64,000 bases of DNA from Fictibacillus arsenicus (GCF_001999465.1 NZ_MQMF01000003.1:62001-126000), one strand, 5' to 3'. Shown: positions 1 to 9,087, numbered from the stretch's first letter. Notes: generated by a model not told the origin, from the letters alone. Program-made: numbers and translations.

Positions 1-461
1 ATAAAAAAGTTCCCACTTATGAAACATTTGTAGAAGGAGGGAAAGAAGGGTTTTCTATTGCGATTAATATTATTCCATTCTTGGTTGGTATGCTGGTAGC
101 CATATCTGTTTTTAGAGCTTCTGGCGCGTTGGATTATGTTATGCTCGCTATGCGACCCCTATTTTCATTGTTTCATATACCAGCAGAAGTCGTTCCGCTT
201 GGATTGATGAGAACGATTTCTGGTACAGGTGCGCTTGGTATGACTTCTGATCTTATTGCAACTCATGGACCAGACTCCTTTATTGGCAGATTGGCTTCAA
301 CGATACAAGGAAGTACGGATACGACATTTTATGTACTGACAGTATATTTTGGAGCGGTCGGAATTAAAAAAATGAAATATGCTTTAAAGGTTGGACTTTT
401 AGCAGACTTAATAGGTTTTTTAGCATCCATCGCAGCAATTTCACTCCTTTTTTACTCCTAA
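1..461 (+). CDS. spmB: Spore maturation protein B (3' part)
   Basis: The reading frame is open from base 3, so the gene starts upstream of the window and only its C-terminal ~152 residues are present. The hydrophobic stretch with NIIPFLVGMLVAISVFR, and the later GTGALGMTSDLI and GSTDTTFYVL segments, match the SpmB/nucleoside-recognition (Gate) domain family as I know it. SpmA and SpmB are membrane proteins needed for core dehydration and full heat resistance of spores. In B. subtilis spmB lies just before the rluB and res genes, as here. A terminator follows directly. The first ATG inside the window (81) is internal and not the start. Confidence 0.9.
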   Translation, partial: KKVPTYETFVEGGKEGFSIAINIIPFLVGMLVAISVFRASGALDYVMLAMRPLFSLFHIPAEVVPLGLMRTISGTGALGMTSDLIATHGPDSFIGRLASTIQGSTDTTFYVLTVYFGAVGIKKMKYALKVGLLADLIGFLASIAAISLLFYS

Positions 462-469
462 AACGAACA

Positions 470-495
470 AAAAGAGCCATTTAGGCTCTTTTTTA
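470..495 (+). terminator. Intrinsic terminator after spmB
   Basis: An inverted repeat (AAAGAGCC / GGCTCTTT with a five-base loop) runs straight into a T tract 10 bases after the spmB stop codon. Confidence 0.85.
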
Positions 496-507
496 CGTTT
501 ATCGTGG

Positions 508-536
508 TTGAGTATTACGAATAATGAAGGTATGAT
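508..536 (+). promoter_or_regulatory. Sigma-A-type promoter for rluB
   Basis: TTGAGT (508-513) and TATGAT (531-536) are separated by 17 bases and lie just upstream of the rluB ribosome binding site (GAGGTG), immediately after the spmB terminator. Confidence 0.55.
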
Positions 537-554
537 GAGACATGAGGTGAAATC

Positions 555-1301
555 ATGGAACGATTGCAAAAAGTGATTGCTCAGAGCGGTATAACTTCCC
601 GAAGAAAAGCAGAGGAATTAATCCGTGAAGGCAAAGTAAAAGTAAACGGAAGTGTAGTGACTGAACTTGGCACAAAAGTTGGAACAAAAGATAAAATTGA
701 AGTGAACGAAATTCAAATTCAACGGGAACAACCCGTTTACTTTTTGATGTATAAACCTTCTGGAGTAATAACAGCAGTATCTGATGATAAAGGACGTAAA
801 ACAGTTGCTGATTATTTTAAAGATATCATTGAACAGCGAGTTTTTCCGGTTGGTAGATTAGACTATGACACGACAGGTGTCCTTATCATGACCAATGACG
901 GAGAATTTGCAAATGTGCTTATGCATCCACGTTACCAGTTGGATAAAGTGTATATTGCTAAAGTGAAAGGAATTCCTCCAAGAGAAAAGATTAAACAGCT
1001 TGAACGAGGAATTCGCCTGGAAGATGGTATGACAGCACCTGCAAAAGTGAAAGTTACTTCTATCGATAAGAAAAAAGGAACTGCCATCGTAGAATTAACG
1101 ATTCATGAAGGAAAGAACCGTCAGGTAAAGCGAATGCTAGAAGCAATCGGATGTCCCGTTATGAAGCTGAAGCGAGAAAGATACGGATTTCTTGATCTTA
1201 GAGGGCTTAATCCAGGTGAGTTTAGAGAATTAACTCCACATGAAATAAAGCAGCTAAGAAATATGGCTGTCACACAAACGTCAAAAAAAAGCCGTAGATA
1301 G
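555..1301 (+). CDS. rluB: Ribosomal large subunit pseudouridine synthase B
   Basis: This 248-residue protein has an N-terminal S4 RNA-binding domain (about residues 1-60, starting MERLQKVIAQSGITSRRKAEELI) and an RsuA/RluB-type pseudouridine synthase domain. The catalytic-Asp motif is visible as FPVGRLDYDTTGVLIMTNDG near residue 95-115, and a GKNRQVKRML segment typical of the family follows. It should isomerise a uridine in helix 89 region of 23S rRNA. It sits between spmB and resA exactly as in B. subtilis (ypuL). The ATG start has GAGGTG at good spacing, and its stop codon lies inside the loop of a terminator. Confidence 0.93.
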   Translation: MERLQKVIAQSGITSRRKAEELIREGKVKVNGSVVTELGTKVGTKDKIEVNEIQIQREQPVYFLMYKPSGVITAVSDDKGRKTVADYFKDIIEQRVFPVGRLDYDTTGVLIMTNDGEFANVLMHPRYQLDKVYIAKVKGIPPREKIKQLERGIRLEDGMTAPAKVKVTSIDKKKGTAIVELTIHEGKNRQVKRMLEAIGCPVMKLKRERYGFLDLRGLNPGEFRELTPHEIKQLRNMAVTQTSKKSRR

Positions 1302-1312
1302 GCTTTTTTTTC
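1283..1312 (+). terminator. Intrinsic terminator overlapping the rluB stop
   Basis: A run AAAAAAAGCC pairs with GGCTTTTTTT around a seven-base loop that contains most of the rluB stop codon. It separates rluB from the res operon. Confidence 0.75.
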
Positions 1313-1353
1313 AAGTTATAGTAAAATGGAAGCGGCTAAAGGAGCGGATAACG

Positions 1354-1878
1354 TTGAAGAAAAAAAGATTATGGTTTCGCTCTGCTTTGCTTGCCATCTT
1401 AGTTATAGCGATCGGTTATACAATCTATAATAGTATCTTTGAAGAAAGTGGTACTTACATAAAAAAGGGAGACGCGGCTCCTAATTTTGTACTTACTGAT
1501 CTTAATGGCAACCGGGTTGAACTTGAAGATTACCGGGGTAAAGGTGTCTTCTTAAATTTTTGGGGAACATGGTGCAAGCCTTGTGAACGGGAAATGCCCT
1601 ACATGCAAAGGCAATATGAAACCTATAAAGAACAAGATGTAGAAATTCTTGCTGTAAATGTTAGTGAAACAAATGTATCAGTAAAAAACTTTGTGGATCG
1701 CTATCGTTTAACCTTTCAAATACCGATGGATAAACAAAGAGAAGTAACGAAAGCATACGGTATTGGTCCTATTCCAACTACGATTCTAATCGATAAGAAC
1801 GGGAAAGTAGTGGGACGAACGAGTGAATCACTGTCTGAAGAGAAAATTATTTCCTTTATGGAAAAAATTAAACCGTAA
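1354..1878 (+). CDS. resA: Thiol-disulfide oxidoreductase ResA
   Basis: ResA is a membrane-anchored, extracytoplasmic thioredoxin-like protein that reduces the CXXCH cysteines of apocytochrome c before haem attachment. The 174-residue product has one N-terminal membrane segment (about residues 8-28) and a TlpA-like thioredoxin fold. The active site is WCKPC with Cys74 and Cys77, and Glu80 is in the place of the conserved ResA acid. The B. subtilis enzyme carries CEPC as I recall it, so Lys75 replaces Glu75 here. The TTG start is chosen because AAAGGAG lies 9 bases upstream. It is the first gene of resABC, 12 bases before resB. Confidence 0.94.
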   Translation: MKKKRLWFRSALLAILVIAIGYTIYNSIFEESGTYIKKGDAAPNFVLTDLNGNRVELEDYRGKGVFLNFWGTWCKPCEREMPYMQRQYETYKEQDVEILAVNVSETNVSVKNFVDRYRLTFQIPMDKQREVTKAYGIGPIPTTILIDKNGKVVGRTSESLSEEKIISFMEKIKP

Positions 1879-1890
1879 CGGGGTGAAAAA

Positions 1891-3522
1891 ATGCAATCAA
1901 TAACATGTGAATGCGGCCACTCCAATCCATACGGTACAAGTCTTTGCCAAGCCTGTGGGAAGCCACTGGATAACGACGTTGAAGTGCTATCAAGCATGCG
2001 TTATGAAGGAAGCGCCAGACGATCGCAAACGTATAATAAAACGTTTGTAGATCGTACCTGGAACTTCTTTTCGTCTGTAAGAGTTGGAGTGTGGCTGATA
2101 ATCATCATACTGGTCGCTGCTGCAATAGGGACTATTTTTCCTCAAGAAACGTTTATCCCGCCAAATGTTGATCCTGCGACTCATTATGAAAGCGAATACG
2201 GAACACTTGGATTAATTTATTATTTGTTGGGCTTCCATAAACTTTATGGGTCATGGTGGTTTATCATTCTGCTTGGAATGTTAGGGCTTTCTATTATTAT
2301 TGCCAGCCTCGATCGGGGAATACCGCTTTATAAAGCCTTAAAAACACAAAGAGTTACAAGACATGATCAATTTATGAAAAAACAGCGTTTGTTCTCGGTT
2401 AGTAAAGAAGCAGAGTTAGAAGAGATCAAATATACACTTGAATCATTGCGCTATAAAGTTCGTGAAGAAAAGGGCAATCTTTTTGCAGAAAAAGGACGGT
2501 TTTCAAGGTGGGGCGCGTATGTGAACCATGTTGGATTAATCATCTTCTTAACTGGTGCGATGCTTAGATTCTTCCCAGGAATGTATGTCGATGAAATTCT
2601 ATGGGTCAGAGAAGGAGAAAAAGCGTCAATACCAGGTACTAAGAGTGAAGATGGACAATATTACTTAGAAAACAAAGAATTTATTCTCGAAATGTATGAT
2701 AAGGAAGAAAAGAAGTTTAATAGTGCACTAAGTTCAGTGGATGGAGAAGTAGCAAAAAACTATCAAAGCAACGTGACACTATACAAGACGAAGCCTAATC
2801 ATACAATTGGTGAGGATCCTGAACTTGTAAAAGTAAAAGACGGTGAGATCCGTGTAAATGAACCGTTTAAATTTGATTCCTTCGCACTCTATCAGACTGA
2901 TTTTAAGCTGAATGAATTCAATAAGATGAGTTTTGAATTAGAAGAGAAGGCAACTGGCAAGAAGTTTGGCAAGCTGACAGTTGATCTGCATGAACCTGAG
3001 AAAAAGTATGATTTGGGAAATGGCTATAGAGTTGAGATCGAAGAGTATTTTCCAAACTTTATTCTTAATGAGCAAAAGCAGCCATCAACTGTAAACAATT
3101 TGCCTGATAACCCTGCTTTTGTATTTTCGATGTATTCTCCTGATACACCAAAAGGCGAAAAAGCATTTGTAGGTATTCAAAAGAACATTGAAGCTGGTGA
3201 GAATCTATTTAAAATGTCGTTTGCAGGAATCGAGACAAAGGACTTAACAGCCTTAACGGTTAGGAAAGACCATACGCTCTGGATCATTGCTCTTGGCGGA
3301 TTTATTTTTATGATTGGTGTTACGCAAGGTTTATATTGGAACTATAGAAGAATTTGGATTAAACAAAATCAAGATGGAGTGTGGGCAGCAGCTCACACGA
3401 ATAAGAACTGGTATGGCTTGAAAAAAGATTTAGATTTCCTTAGTGAAAAGACAAGCTTAGCAGCTTTAGTTGATAAGGAATCTGATACAAAAGAAGAGTA
3501 CCGTTCGAGCAGGAGGGTTTAG
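1891..3522 (+). CDS. resB: Cytochrome c biogenesis protein ResB (Ccs1)
   Basis: ResB is the large membrane component of the system II haem-handling complex, working with ResC to carry haem and attach it to cytochromes c outside the membrane. The 543-residue product begins with a four-cysteine, zinc-ribbon-like stretch (CECGH...CQACG, residues 6-22). Three membrane segments follow in the first 240 residues (the first near [19 protein letters not shown]), then a long extracytoplasmic region and a final membrane segment near residues 460-482. Length equals that of the B. subtilis protein. The stop overlaps the ribosome binding site of resC, so the two are probably translated together. Confidence 0.94.
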   Translation: MQSITCECGHSNPYGTSLCQACGKPLDNDVEVLSSMRYEGSARRSQTYNKTFVDRTWNFFSSVRVGVWLIIIILVAAAIGTIFPQETFIPPNVDPATHYESEYGTLGLIYYLLGFHKLYGSWWFIILLGMLGLSIIIASLDRGIPLYKALKTQRVTRHDQFMKKQRLFSVSKEAELEEIKYTLESLRYKVREEKGNLFAEKGRFSRWGAYVNHVGLIIFLTGAMLRFFPGMYVDEILWVREGEKASIPGTKSEDGQYYLENKEFILEMYDKEEKKFNSALSSVDGEVAKNYQSNVTLYKTKPNHTIGEDPELVKVKDGEIRVNEPFKFDSFALYQTDFKLNEFNKMSFELEEKATGKKFGKLTVDLHEPEKKYDLGNGYRVEIEEYFPNFILNEQKQPSTVNNLPDNPAFVFSMYSPDTPKGEKAFVGIQKNIEAGENLFKMSFAGIETKDLTALTVRKDHTLWIIALGGFIFMIGVTQGLYWNYRRIWIKQNQDGVWAAAHTNKNWYGLKKDLDFLSEKTSLAALVDKESDTKEEYRSSRRV

Positions 3523-3523
3523 G

Positions 3524-4708
3524 ATGGCTGAAATTAGCAGTACGCTTTTGTATAGCGCATTCATGATTTATTTATTTTCTACCCTGTTTTTTGCAATGTC
3601 CATTTCAGATAAAAAAAATGAAAAAGCAGCTCATACAAAAAAATGGGGTAAAATAGGATTCATAACTGCGTGTGTTGGATTTGCAGCGCAGCTTGGGTAT
3701 TTCATTACTAGATGGATAGCTAGCGGACATGCTCCCGTAAGTAACTTATTTGAATTTACAACTTTCTTTGGAATGATGATGGTACTTGCATTTATTATTT
3801 TATATGCGATTTACCGTACGAATGGATTAGGTGTTTTCGCGATGCCGGTGGCTTTGCTTGTTATTGCTTATGCAAGTATGTTTCCGAAAGATATTTCACC
3901 ACTTATTCCAGCTCTTCAAAGTGACTGGCTCAAGATTCATGTTACTACAGCGGCTCTAGGTGAAGGAATACTCGCTATTTCATTCGTTTCAGGTTTAATT
4001 TATTTAATTCGTACTGTCGATCAATCGGTTTCTTCTAAAAAGACAAAGTGGATCGAGATCGTTTTGTACAGTTTAATAAGTGTAGTAGGTTTCATAATAA
4101 TTTCCTTGGCTTTCAAAGGTGCAGGTTATGAAGCAAGCTTTGAAATCATGAACGATCAGAACCAGCCGGAAAAGATTGTTTATGATATGCCTGCAATCGC
4201 AGGGCCAGCTAACGGAGAACAGTTGGATGATACTTTCAATCCGCTTTTTTCCACACCATCATGGATGAATGGTGCCAATGCATCAATTAAATTAAACACG
4301 TTTATATGGTCACTTCTCTCAGGGGCAATTTTATATGGATTGCTAAGGCTGATATTAAGAAAAAGAATCGCGGCCGCACTTCAGCCGAAGGTGAAAATAA
4401 ATCCTGATCTTCTTGATGAAATCAGCTATCGTGCGGTAGCAATCGGATTTCCAATATTTACATTGGGTGCGTTGATTTTTGCGATGATTTGGGCTCAGGA
4501 GGCATGGTCGAGGTTTTGGGGCTGGGATCCTAAAGAAGTTTGGGCATTAATCACTTTCTTGTTCTATGCTGCTTATCTCCACCTAAGGCTTTCAAGAGGC
4601 TGGCATGGTGAAAAGTCTGCATGGCTCTGTGTGCTCGGTTTCTGGATCATTACATTTAACCTGATTGCAGTAAATCTCGTATTAGTAGGATTGCACTCAT
4701 ACGCATAA
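3524..4708 (+). CDS. resC: Cytochrome c biogenesis protein ResC (CcsA family)
   Basis: ResC is the CcsA-type haem channel/synthetase partner of ResB. The tryptophan-rich haem-binding motif is clear near the C-terminus ([20 protein letters not shown]), flanked by membrane helices and conserved histidines. The start at 3524 is preferred over an in-frame ATG at 3470 inside resB because AGGAGGG (3511-3517) stands 6 bases before it. This gives 394 residues, close to the B. subtilis length. It ends the resABC group, and a terminator follows before resD. Confidence 0.94.
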   Translation: MAEISSTLLYSAFMIYLFSTLFFAMSISDKKNEKAAHTKKWGKIGFITACVGFAAQLGYFITRWIASGHAPVSNLFEFTTFFGMMMVLAFIILYAIYRTNGLGVFAMPVALLVIAYASMFPKDISPLIPALQSDWLKIHVTTAALGEGILAISFVSGLIYLIRTVDQSVSSKKTKWIEIVLYSLISVVGFIIISLAFKGAGYEASFEIMNDQNQPEKIVYDMPAIAGPANGEQLDDTFNPLFSTPSWMNGANASIKLNTFIWSLLSGAILYGLLRLILRKRIAAALQPKVKINPDLLDEISYRAVAIGFPIFTLGALIFAMIWAQEAWSRFWGWDPKEVWALITFLFYAAYLHLRLSRGWHGEKSAWLCVLGFWIITFNLIAVNLVLVGLHSYA

Positions 4709-4720
4709 TTGAAGTTTCAT

Positions 4721-4755
4721 AAAAGTCTCTCTTTATATAAGAGGGGCTTTTTTAT
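4721..4755 (+). terminator. Intrinsic terminator after resC
   Basis: AAAAGTCTCTCTT pairs, with G-T wobbles, with AAGAGGGGCTTTT around TATAT and is followed by a T run. It sits between resABC and resDE. Confidence 0.75.
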
Positions 4756-4870
4756 AAAGTAAATGAAGAGTATCCTGTTTGTTCCAAGAGGAAGTATTCA
4801 TGTATGATAGATACAGGATAGATATGATATGAAAAATTTTTCACTATGAATTCATGTGGAGGCTTGAAAA

Positions 4871-5587
4871 ATGAATACAGAAGCAAAAATTTTAGTGGTT
4901 GACGATGAAGAACGAATTCGCAAATTATTAACAATGTATCTTGAAAGAGAAAACTATGAAGTTCATGAAGCAGAAAATGGAGAAGAAGCACTTCAAATGG
5001 CAGTATCCATTAATTTTGATCTTATTCTGCTTGATTTGATGCTTCCGGGTATGGACGGTATTGAGGTGTGTGAAAAACTAAGAGAAAAGAAAGCCACTCC
5101 AGTAATTATGCTGACAGCAAAAGGGGAAGAGCTAAATAGGATCCAAGGATTTGAAGCTGGTACAGATGATTATATCGCTAAACCATTCAGTCCAAGAGAA
5201 GTCATCCTGCGTGTTAAAGCACTTTTAAGAAGATCTTCACCAACAAAATTCCTTCAAACGGAAACCGTTGCAAAAAATGTGGTTGTGTTCAAGCATCTAA
5301 CAATCGATCATGACGCTCATCGTGTTACAGCAGGTGGTAAAGAAGTAAACTTAACACCTAAAGAATATGAGCTTCTGTACTATTTAGCCAAGACACCAGA
5401 TAAAGTTTATGCTCGTGAGCAGCTATTGAAGGATGTATGGAATTATGAGTTTTTTGGTGATTTAAGAACGGTAGATACACATGTTAAAAGACTTCGTGAA
5501 AAATTAAACAAAGTCTCTCCAGATGCAGCCTCAATGATTGCAACGGTTTGGGGAGTTGGATATAAATTTGAGGCGGGAAATGAATGA
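4871..5587 (+). CDS. resD: Response regulator ResD
   Basis: ResD is an OmpR-family response regulator that controls aerobic and anaerobic respiration genes (including resABC, ctaA and qcr genes in B. subtilis). The receiver domain (about 1-120) shows the acidic pair Asp11-Asp12, phospho-acceptor Asp55 (LLDLMLPGMDG) and the AKPFSPRE segment with the conserved lysine. A winged-helix domain (about 135-235) ends in TVWGVGYKFE. GGAGG is 6-8 bases before the ATG. The stop codon overlaps the resE start (ATGA), so translation is coupled. A weak TTGTTC/TATGAT pair (4779-4808) could be its own promoter. Confidence 0.95.
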   Translation: MNTEAKILVVDDEERIRKLLTMYLERENYEVHEAENGEEALQMAVSINFDLILLDLMLPGMDGIEVCEKLREKKATPVIMLTAKGEELNRIQGFEAGTDDYIAKPFSPREVILRVKALLRRSSPTKFLQTETVAKNVVVFKHLTIDHDAHRVTAGGKEVNLTPKEYELLYYLAKTPDKVYAREQLLKDVWNYEFFGDLRTVDTHVKRLREKLNKVSPDAASMIATVWGVGYKFEAGNE

Positions 5588-7371
5588 TTTGGAGAAGTGT
5601 TGTAGGCAAACTTTCGGTAACCATTTTGTTGCTGGTCTTAGTTGTACTGACTGTGCTGACAATATTGCTTACCCAGTTTTTCGAAAATTTTTATGATAAT
5701 CAGGCAAGAGAACAACTAACAAAAATGGCAGACAGGCTTGTCCTGATCATGGAGAACGATGAAAATAAAGAAGAAGCCATTAGGATCACAAGTGAAATGG
5801 CAGAAGCTTATTCAATGTCTATTATGATTATTGACGAAAATCAGGAATCATTTATGGATACAAAATCTTTTAGTGATGCTCCTTACATTCCTGTTTCTGT
5901 TTTTAGTGATAACGAACAATTATCTTCAGTAGTGGATGAGGCGAAAAAGATTTATACAAATGGAGAATTTCCGATCATATCCAATAATAATGAATCTGCC
6001 CATACAATGATCGTTTACGGTGAACCTTACGAAACAGAAAACGGTAAAGGCGGCGTATATGTTTACCAATCGATCGAGAATATTACAAAAACTACAAACC
6101 ATACGAAATACCTTATCTTTTTAGCGGCAGGTATAGCGATTATACTTACGATCATATTTGCTTTCTTTTTATCCACACGCATAACAGCTCCTCTTAGAAA
6201 AATGAGAGAAGCAGCCACATCTGTTGCAAAAGGTGAATTTGATATGAAAGTGCCGATCTTAACACATGATGAGATTGGTGAACTAGGAATGACGTTTAAC
6301 CGGATGGGACGTCAGCTTAAAAATAATATTACAGCGTTGAACCAGGAAAAAGAACAGCTTACAAGCATCTTGAGTTCAATGGCTGATGGTGTTATTACGT
6401 TTGACAGAAAGATGAATATCCTTGTAACTAATCCTCCGGCTGACCGCTTTTTACAAGCCTTTTATTATGAATCAGGAATGAAGAGTGAAGTTAAAGGAAA
6501 TGTTCCAATAGCTGTCACTCAGCTTTTTCAGCAAGTTGTTTCACTTGAAAGCGAGCAGATGACCGAAATTGACATTCAGGGACGTTCATGGGTTATCGTT
6601 ATGACACCTTTATATGATCACGCGGTAATTCGCGGTGCGGTTGCGGTCCTTCGTGACATGACAGAAGAGCGCCGTATGGACAAATTGCGAGAGGATTTTG
6701 TTGCAAACGTTTCACATGAGCTTAAGACACCAATAGCGATGCTTCAGGGTTACAGTGAAGCTATTGTAGATGATGTTGCAGAATCAGAAGAAGAAAAGAA
6801 AGAATTAGCAGGTATTATTTTGGACGAATCAAAAAGAATGGGAAGGCTTGTTAATGAACTGCTTGATCTTGCCAGATTAGAAGCAGGGCATATGAAGCTC
6901 CATTATACACATCTACCTATTCCGCCATTTGCCGAACGTATCGTCCGAAAGTTTCAAGGCCCTGCTAAAGATAGAGATATACAGCTAACACTCGAAATTT
7001 CTGGTATCCAGAATGAGATGGAAATCGATCCTGACCGAATTGAGCAAGTTTTAACGAACTTAATAGATAATGCGATTCGCCACACTTCACATGGAGGCTT
7101 TGTTCGTCTGTCAATAGAATCTAGTGAAAAGACAGTTAAGTTTTTCATTAAAGATAACGGGTCAGGAATTAAAGAGGAAGATCTTCCGTTTGTTTTTGAA
7201 CGTTTTTATAAAGGCGATAAAGCAAGAACAAGAGGGAAATCAGGAGGTACTGGTCTTGGCCTCGCAATCGCCAGAAACATTGTTGAAGCACATGGCGGTC
7301 AAATTAATGTTCATAGTAAAAATAATGAAGGTACGACATTCTCATTCGTAATACCTCGAACTGTGAAATAA
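5584..7371 (+). CDS. resE: Sensor histidine kinase ResE
   Basis: ResE is the membrane kinase partner of ResD. The 595-residue protein has two membrane segments (about 8-30 and 176-197) framing an extracytoplasmic sensor region. A HAMP linker (about 198-250) and a PAS-like domain (about 255-365) follow. The HisKA phosphoacceptor is His378 in VANVSHELKTPIAMLQGY. The HATPase_c domain has N (DNAIRHT), G1 (DNGSGI), F (FERFYKGD) and G2 (GTGLGLAIARN) boxes. All kinase residues look intact. It overlaps resD by four bases, and no strong terminator is seen before the cobalamin riboswitch promoter. Confidence 0.95.
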   Translation: MIWRSVVGKLSVTILLLVLVVLTVLTILLTQFFENFYDNQAREQLTKMADRLVLIMENDENKEEAIRITSEMAEAYSMSIMIIDENQESFMDTKSFSDAPYIPVSVFSDNEQLSSVVDEAKKIYTNGEFPIISNNNESAHTMIVYGEPYETENGKGGVYVYQSIENITKTTNHTKYLIFLAAGIAIILTIIFAFFLSTRITAPLRKMREAATSVAKGEFDMKVPILTHDEIGELGMTFNRMGRQLKNNITALNQEKEQLTSILSSMADGVITFDRKMNILVTNPPADRFLQAFYYESGMKSEVKGNVPIAVTQLFQQVVSLESEQMTEIDIQGRSWVIVMTPLYDHAVIRGAVAVLRDMTEERRMDKLREDFVANVSHELKTPIAMLQGYSEAIVDDVAESEEEKKELAGIILDESKRMGRLVNELLDLARLEAGHMKLHYTHLPIPPFAERIVRKFQGPAKDRDIQLTLEISGIQNEMEIDPDRIEQVLTNLIDNAIRHTSHGGFVRLSIESSEKTVKFFIKDNGSGIKEEDLPFVFERFYKGDKARTRGKSGGTGLGLAIARNIVEAHGGQINVHSKNNEGTTFSFVIPRTVK

Positions 7372-7434
7372 ATTATCATACTTTCCCGATTAATCTTGTT
7401 CCATAAGGAACAGCGAACAGATCGAAAAAATGAT

Positions 7435-7462
7435 TTCACAATTTTCTCCAGTCGGTTATAAT
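7435..7462 (+). promoter_or_regulatory. Promoter ahead of the cobalamin riboswitch
   Basis: TTCACA (7435-7440) and a perfect TATAAT (7457-7462) are spaced by 16 bases and lie 33 bases before the riboswitch P1 stem. Confidence 0.6.
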
Positions 7463-7494
7463 TGATTTGTAAAAAGAAAATTTCATAAGTGTTT

Positions 7495-7653
7495 AAACAG
7501 GTGCTGTCCTAATCGGACAAGCATAATAGGGAAGACGGTTAAATTCCGTTGCGGTCCCGCCACTGTAATTGTGAGAAACCTAATTGATCTGCCACTGTGA
7601 AAACGGGAAGGCGTTAGGGGACGATGATCAAGAGCCAGGAGACCTGCCTGTTT
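7495..7653 (+). promoter_or_regulatory. Cobalamin (adenosylcobalamin) riboswitch
   Basis: The leader contains the conserved core of the cobalamin class. The B12 box AGCCAGGAGACCTGCC is at 7633-7648, GCCACTG occurs upstream (7558-7564 and again near 7591), and GCGGTCCC is at about 7551-7558. The P1 stem is read directly: AAACAGG (7495-7501) pairs with CCTGTTT (7647-7653). In known members, adenosylcobalamin binding switches a downstream hairpin to terminate or block translation. Here a T-tailed hairpin at 7739-7772 can serve as that switch. The genes under it are the lipoprotein and the ECF component at 8034-8958. Confidence 0.95.
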
Positions 7654-7738
7654 TGTACATGACATGACCTACGAGGATAGGGGGGTGTTAAAGCAGTGCC
7701 GTTAAAAGGCCGCTGTTTTCTGCCTGTATACCAAATTA

Positions 7739-7772
7739 TCAATCTCCTTCGTAGACGAAGGGGATTTTTTTG
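7739..7772 (+). terminator. Terminator of the riboswitch expression platform
   Basis: ATCTCCTTCGT pairs with ACGAAGGGGAT around a short loop and is followed by seven T residues. It lies 86 bases after the aptamer and before the first gene, as expected for a transcription-attenuating riboswitch. A further hairpin-forming stretch (around 7692-7716, CAGTGCC with GGCCGCTG) may be the alternative structure. Confidence 0.75.
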
Positions 7773-7791
7773 TTTGGTGATTTAAATGAAA

Positions 7792-7997
7792 GCTGTTTTC
7801 GTAACCCTTGTTGCTTTTGAAAGAAGTTGATTTCCGCTCCAGGCTGCTCGCTTTCCACGGGGCGTGAGGTGAGCCTCCTGCCGCTATGCGCCATTAGGAG
7901 TCTCCACCTGACCGCTTGTCCAGTAGGAGTCTCGCACCTTGCGCCCCTATCAACTTGCAAATGAAGCGGGAAAAACAACAATCTTTTAGAAAACAGC
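7792..7997 (+). repeat. Dispersed intergenic repeat, copy 1 (full length)
   Basis: This 206 bp unit begins GCTGTTTTCGTAA and ends with AATCTTTTAGAAAACAGC. The two ends are imperfect inverted repeats of about 24 bp. Its interior carries GTTGATTTCCGCTCC, CTCGCTTTCCACGGGGCGTG and GGTGAGCC, which recur in the copies at about 27.3, 38.4, 39.1, 45.8 and 53.0 kb. No transposase is encoded. It sits between the riboswitch terminator and the lipoprotein gene, so it is part of the transcribed leader when the riboswitch permits read-through. Confidence 0.85.
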
Positions 7998-8033
7998 CTG
8001 AAAGAAAAAAATTATCAACAAGAAAGAGGTTTT

Positions 8034-8438
8034 ATGATGAAAAAGCTGATTTTAGTATTTGCAGCATTAATGATGTTAATGGCTGGGTGTGGAACATCTG
8101 AGACAAAGAAGGCTTCTGATCAGCCGAAAACTGAAGAAAACAAAAAAGAACAAGTAACCGTTCAAATTACAAAAGATAACGGCAAAGAGAAAGTAGCAGA
8201 AAAGAAAGTAGCAATTACGGAAGAAACAACAATTATGGATGTTATGAAGGATAACTTTAAGATTGAAACTCAGTTTGATGATTCTTTTATCAGCAGTATT
8301 GAAGGGATTGCCGGAAGCGAACAGGATAAAACATCATGGTTCTTTTCTGTTAATGGTGAAGAAGCAATGAAAGGTGCAAAAGAAATCACATTGAAACCTG
8401 GTGATACCGTTGAATTTGACTTCCACAAATATGAATAA
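8034..8438 (+). CDS. DUF4430 / transcobalamin-like lipoprotein
   Basis: This 134-residue protein has a lipoprotein signal peptide with lipobox LMAGC (Cys19), then a charged linker (about 20-45) and one compact domain. The domain's DTVEFDFHKYE end and the central TSWFFSVNGEEA segment resemble the DUF4430 (transcobalamin C-terminal-like beta) family. A cobalamin riboswitch lies upstream, and the next gene encodes an ECF S component, with which it overlaps by eight bases. I infer a surface-anchored cobalamin-binding protein that hands B12 to the S component. The start at 8034 is preceded by AAGAGG; the adjacent ATG at 8037 is also possible. Confidence 0.75.
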   Translation: MMKKLILVFAALMMLMAGCGTSETKKASDQPKTEENKKEQVTVQITKDNGKEKVAEKKVAITEETTIMDVMKDNFKIETQFDDSFISSIEGIAGSEQDKTSWFFSVNGEEAMKGAKEITLKPGDTVEFDFHKYE

Positions 8439-8958
8439 ACTGACGATCAGAAGGATTACGATCATTGCTTTGCTTGCAGCAATCTTAACTGTAGGACGCC
8501 TCGCATTTGCAATGATTCCAAACGTTCAGCCAAACACAACGATACTAATATTAGCATCATTTGTACTTGGACCTGTTCAAGGACTTATTCTAGCTATATT
8601 AAGCACTTTAACTACAAACCTATTTTTAGGTCACGGTCTATGGTCATTTGGACAGATGATCGCTTGGGGGATTATCGCAGTTTTAAGCGGTCTGCTCGGA
8701 AAATACCGACATAGAATGCCATGGTGGGTCATGAGCTTATATGTATGCTTCTGCGGCTTTTTGTTCGGTTTCATAATGTCGGTAATAATGGGTGGGGTCA
8801 TTACACAAAAATTCTGGCCTTATTATCTGGCAGGTCTTCCATTTGATGTGAATCATGCGATTGGAAATGCCGTATTCTTTGTAGTGCTATACAAACCGCT
8901 CCTATATATTATGGAGAAGCAGCTTAACAACAATATTAACAAAACAGCCGCCTATTAA
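8431..8958 (+). CDS. ECF transporter S component, probably for cobalamin
   Basis: This 175-residue, highly hydrophobic protein has about five to six predicted membrane helices. Its shape is typical of ECF substrate-binding subunits: a basic N-terminus (NKLTIRR) followed by IIALLAAILTVGRLAFAMIPNVQPN. ECF S components bind a vitamin in the membrane and dock onto a shared EcfA-EcfA'-EcfT module. No ATPase or T gene is nearby, so it would use the housekeeping module. The ATG at 8431 overlaps the lipoprotein stop (ATGAATAA), giving translational coupling; a GTG at 8401 is less likely. Cobalamin specificity is inferred from the riboswitch and the partner gene. Confidence 0.8.
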   Translation: MNKLTIRRITIIALLAAILTVGRLAFAMIPNVQPNTTILILASFVLGPVQGLILAILSTLTTNLFLGHGLWSFGQMIAWGIIAVLSGLLGKYRHRMPWWVMSLYVCFCGFLFGFIMSVIMGGVITQKFWPYYLAGLPFDVNHAIGNAVFFVVLYKPLLYIMEKQLNNNINKTAAY

Positions 8959-8972
8959 GGCGGTTTTTTATA
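8941..8972 (+). terminator. Terminator of the B12 uptake unit
   Basis: CCGCC and GGCGG form a hairpin around the stop codon of the S component gene, followed by TTTTTT. Confidence 0.75.
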
Positions 8973-9087
8973 TAGTGTAAAATCGCTCTGCCAAAATAAT
9001 ACACCATAATTTTTAAAAATAGAGTTCAAAAATTTGATTACTTGAATAGGATAGTAAAGTTGATTCTAGGAACCATAGGAGGACAAA

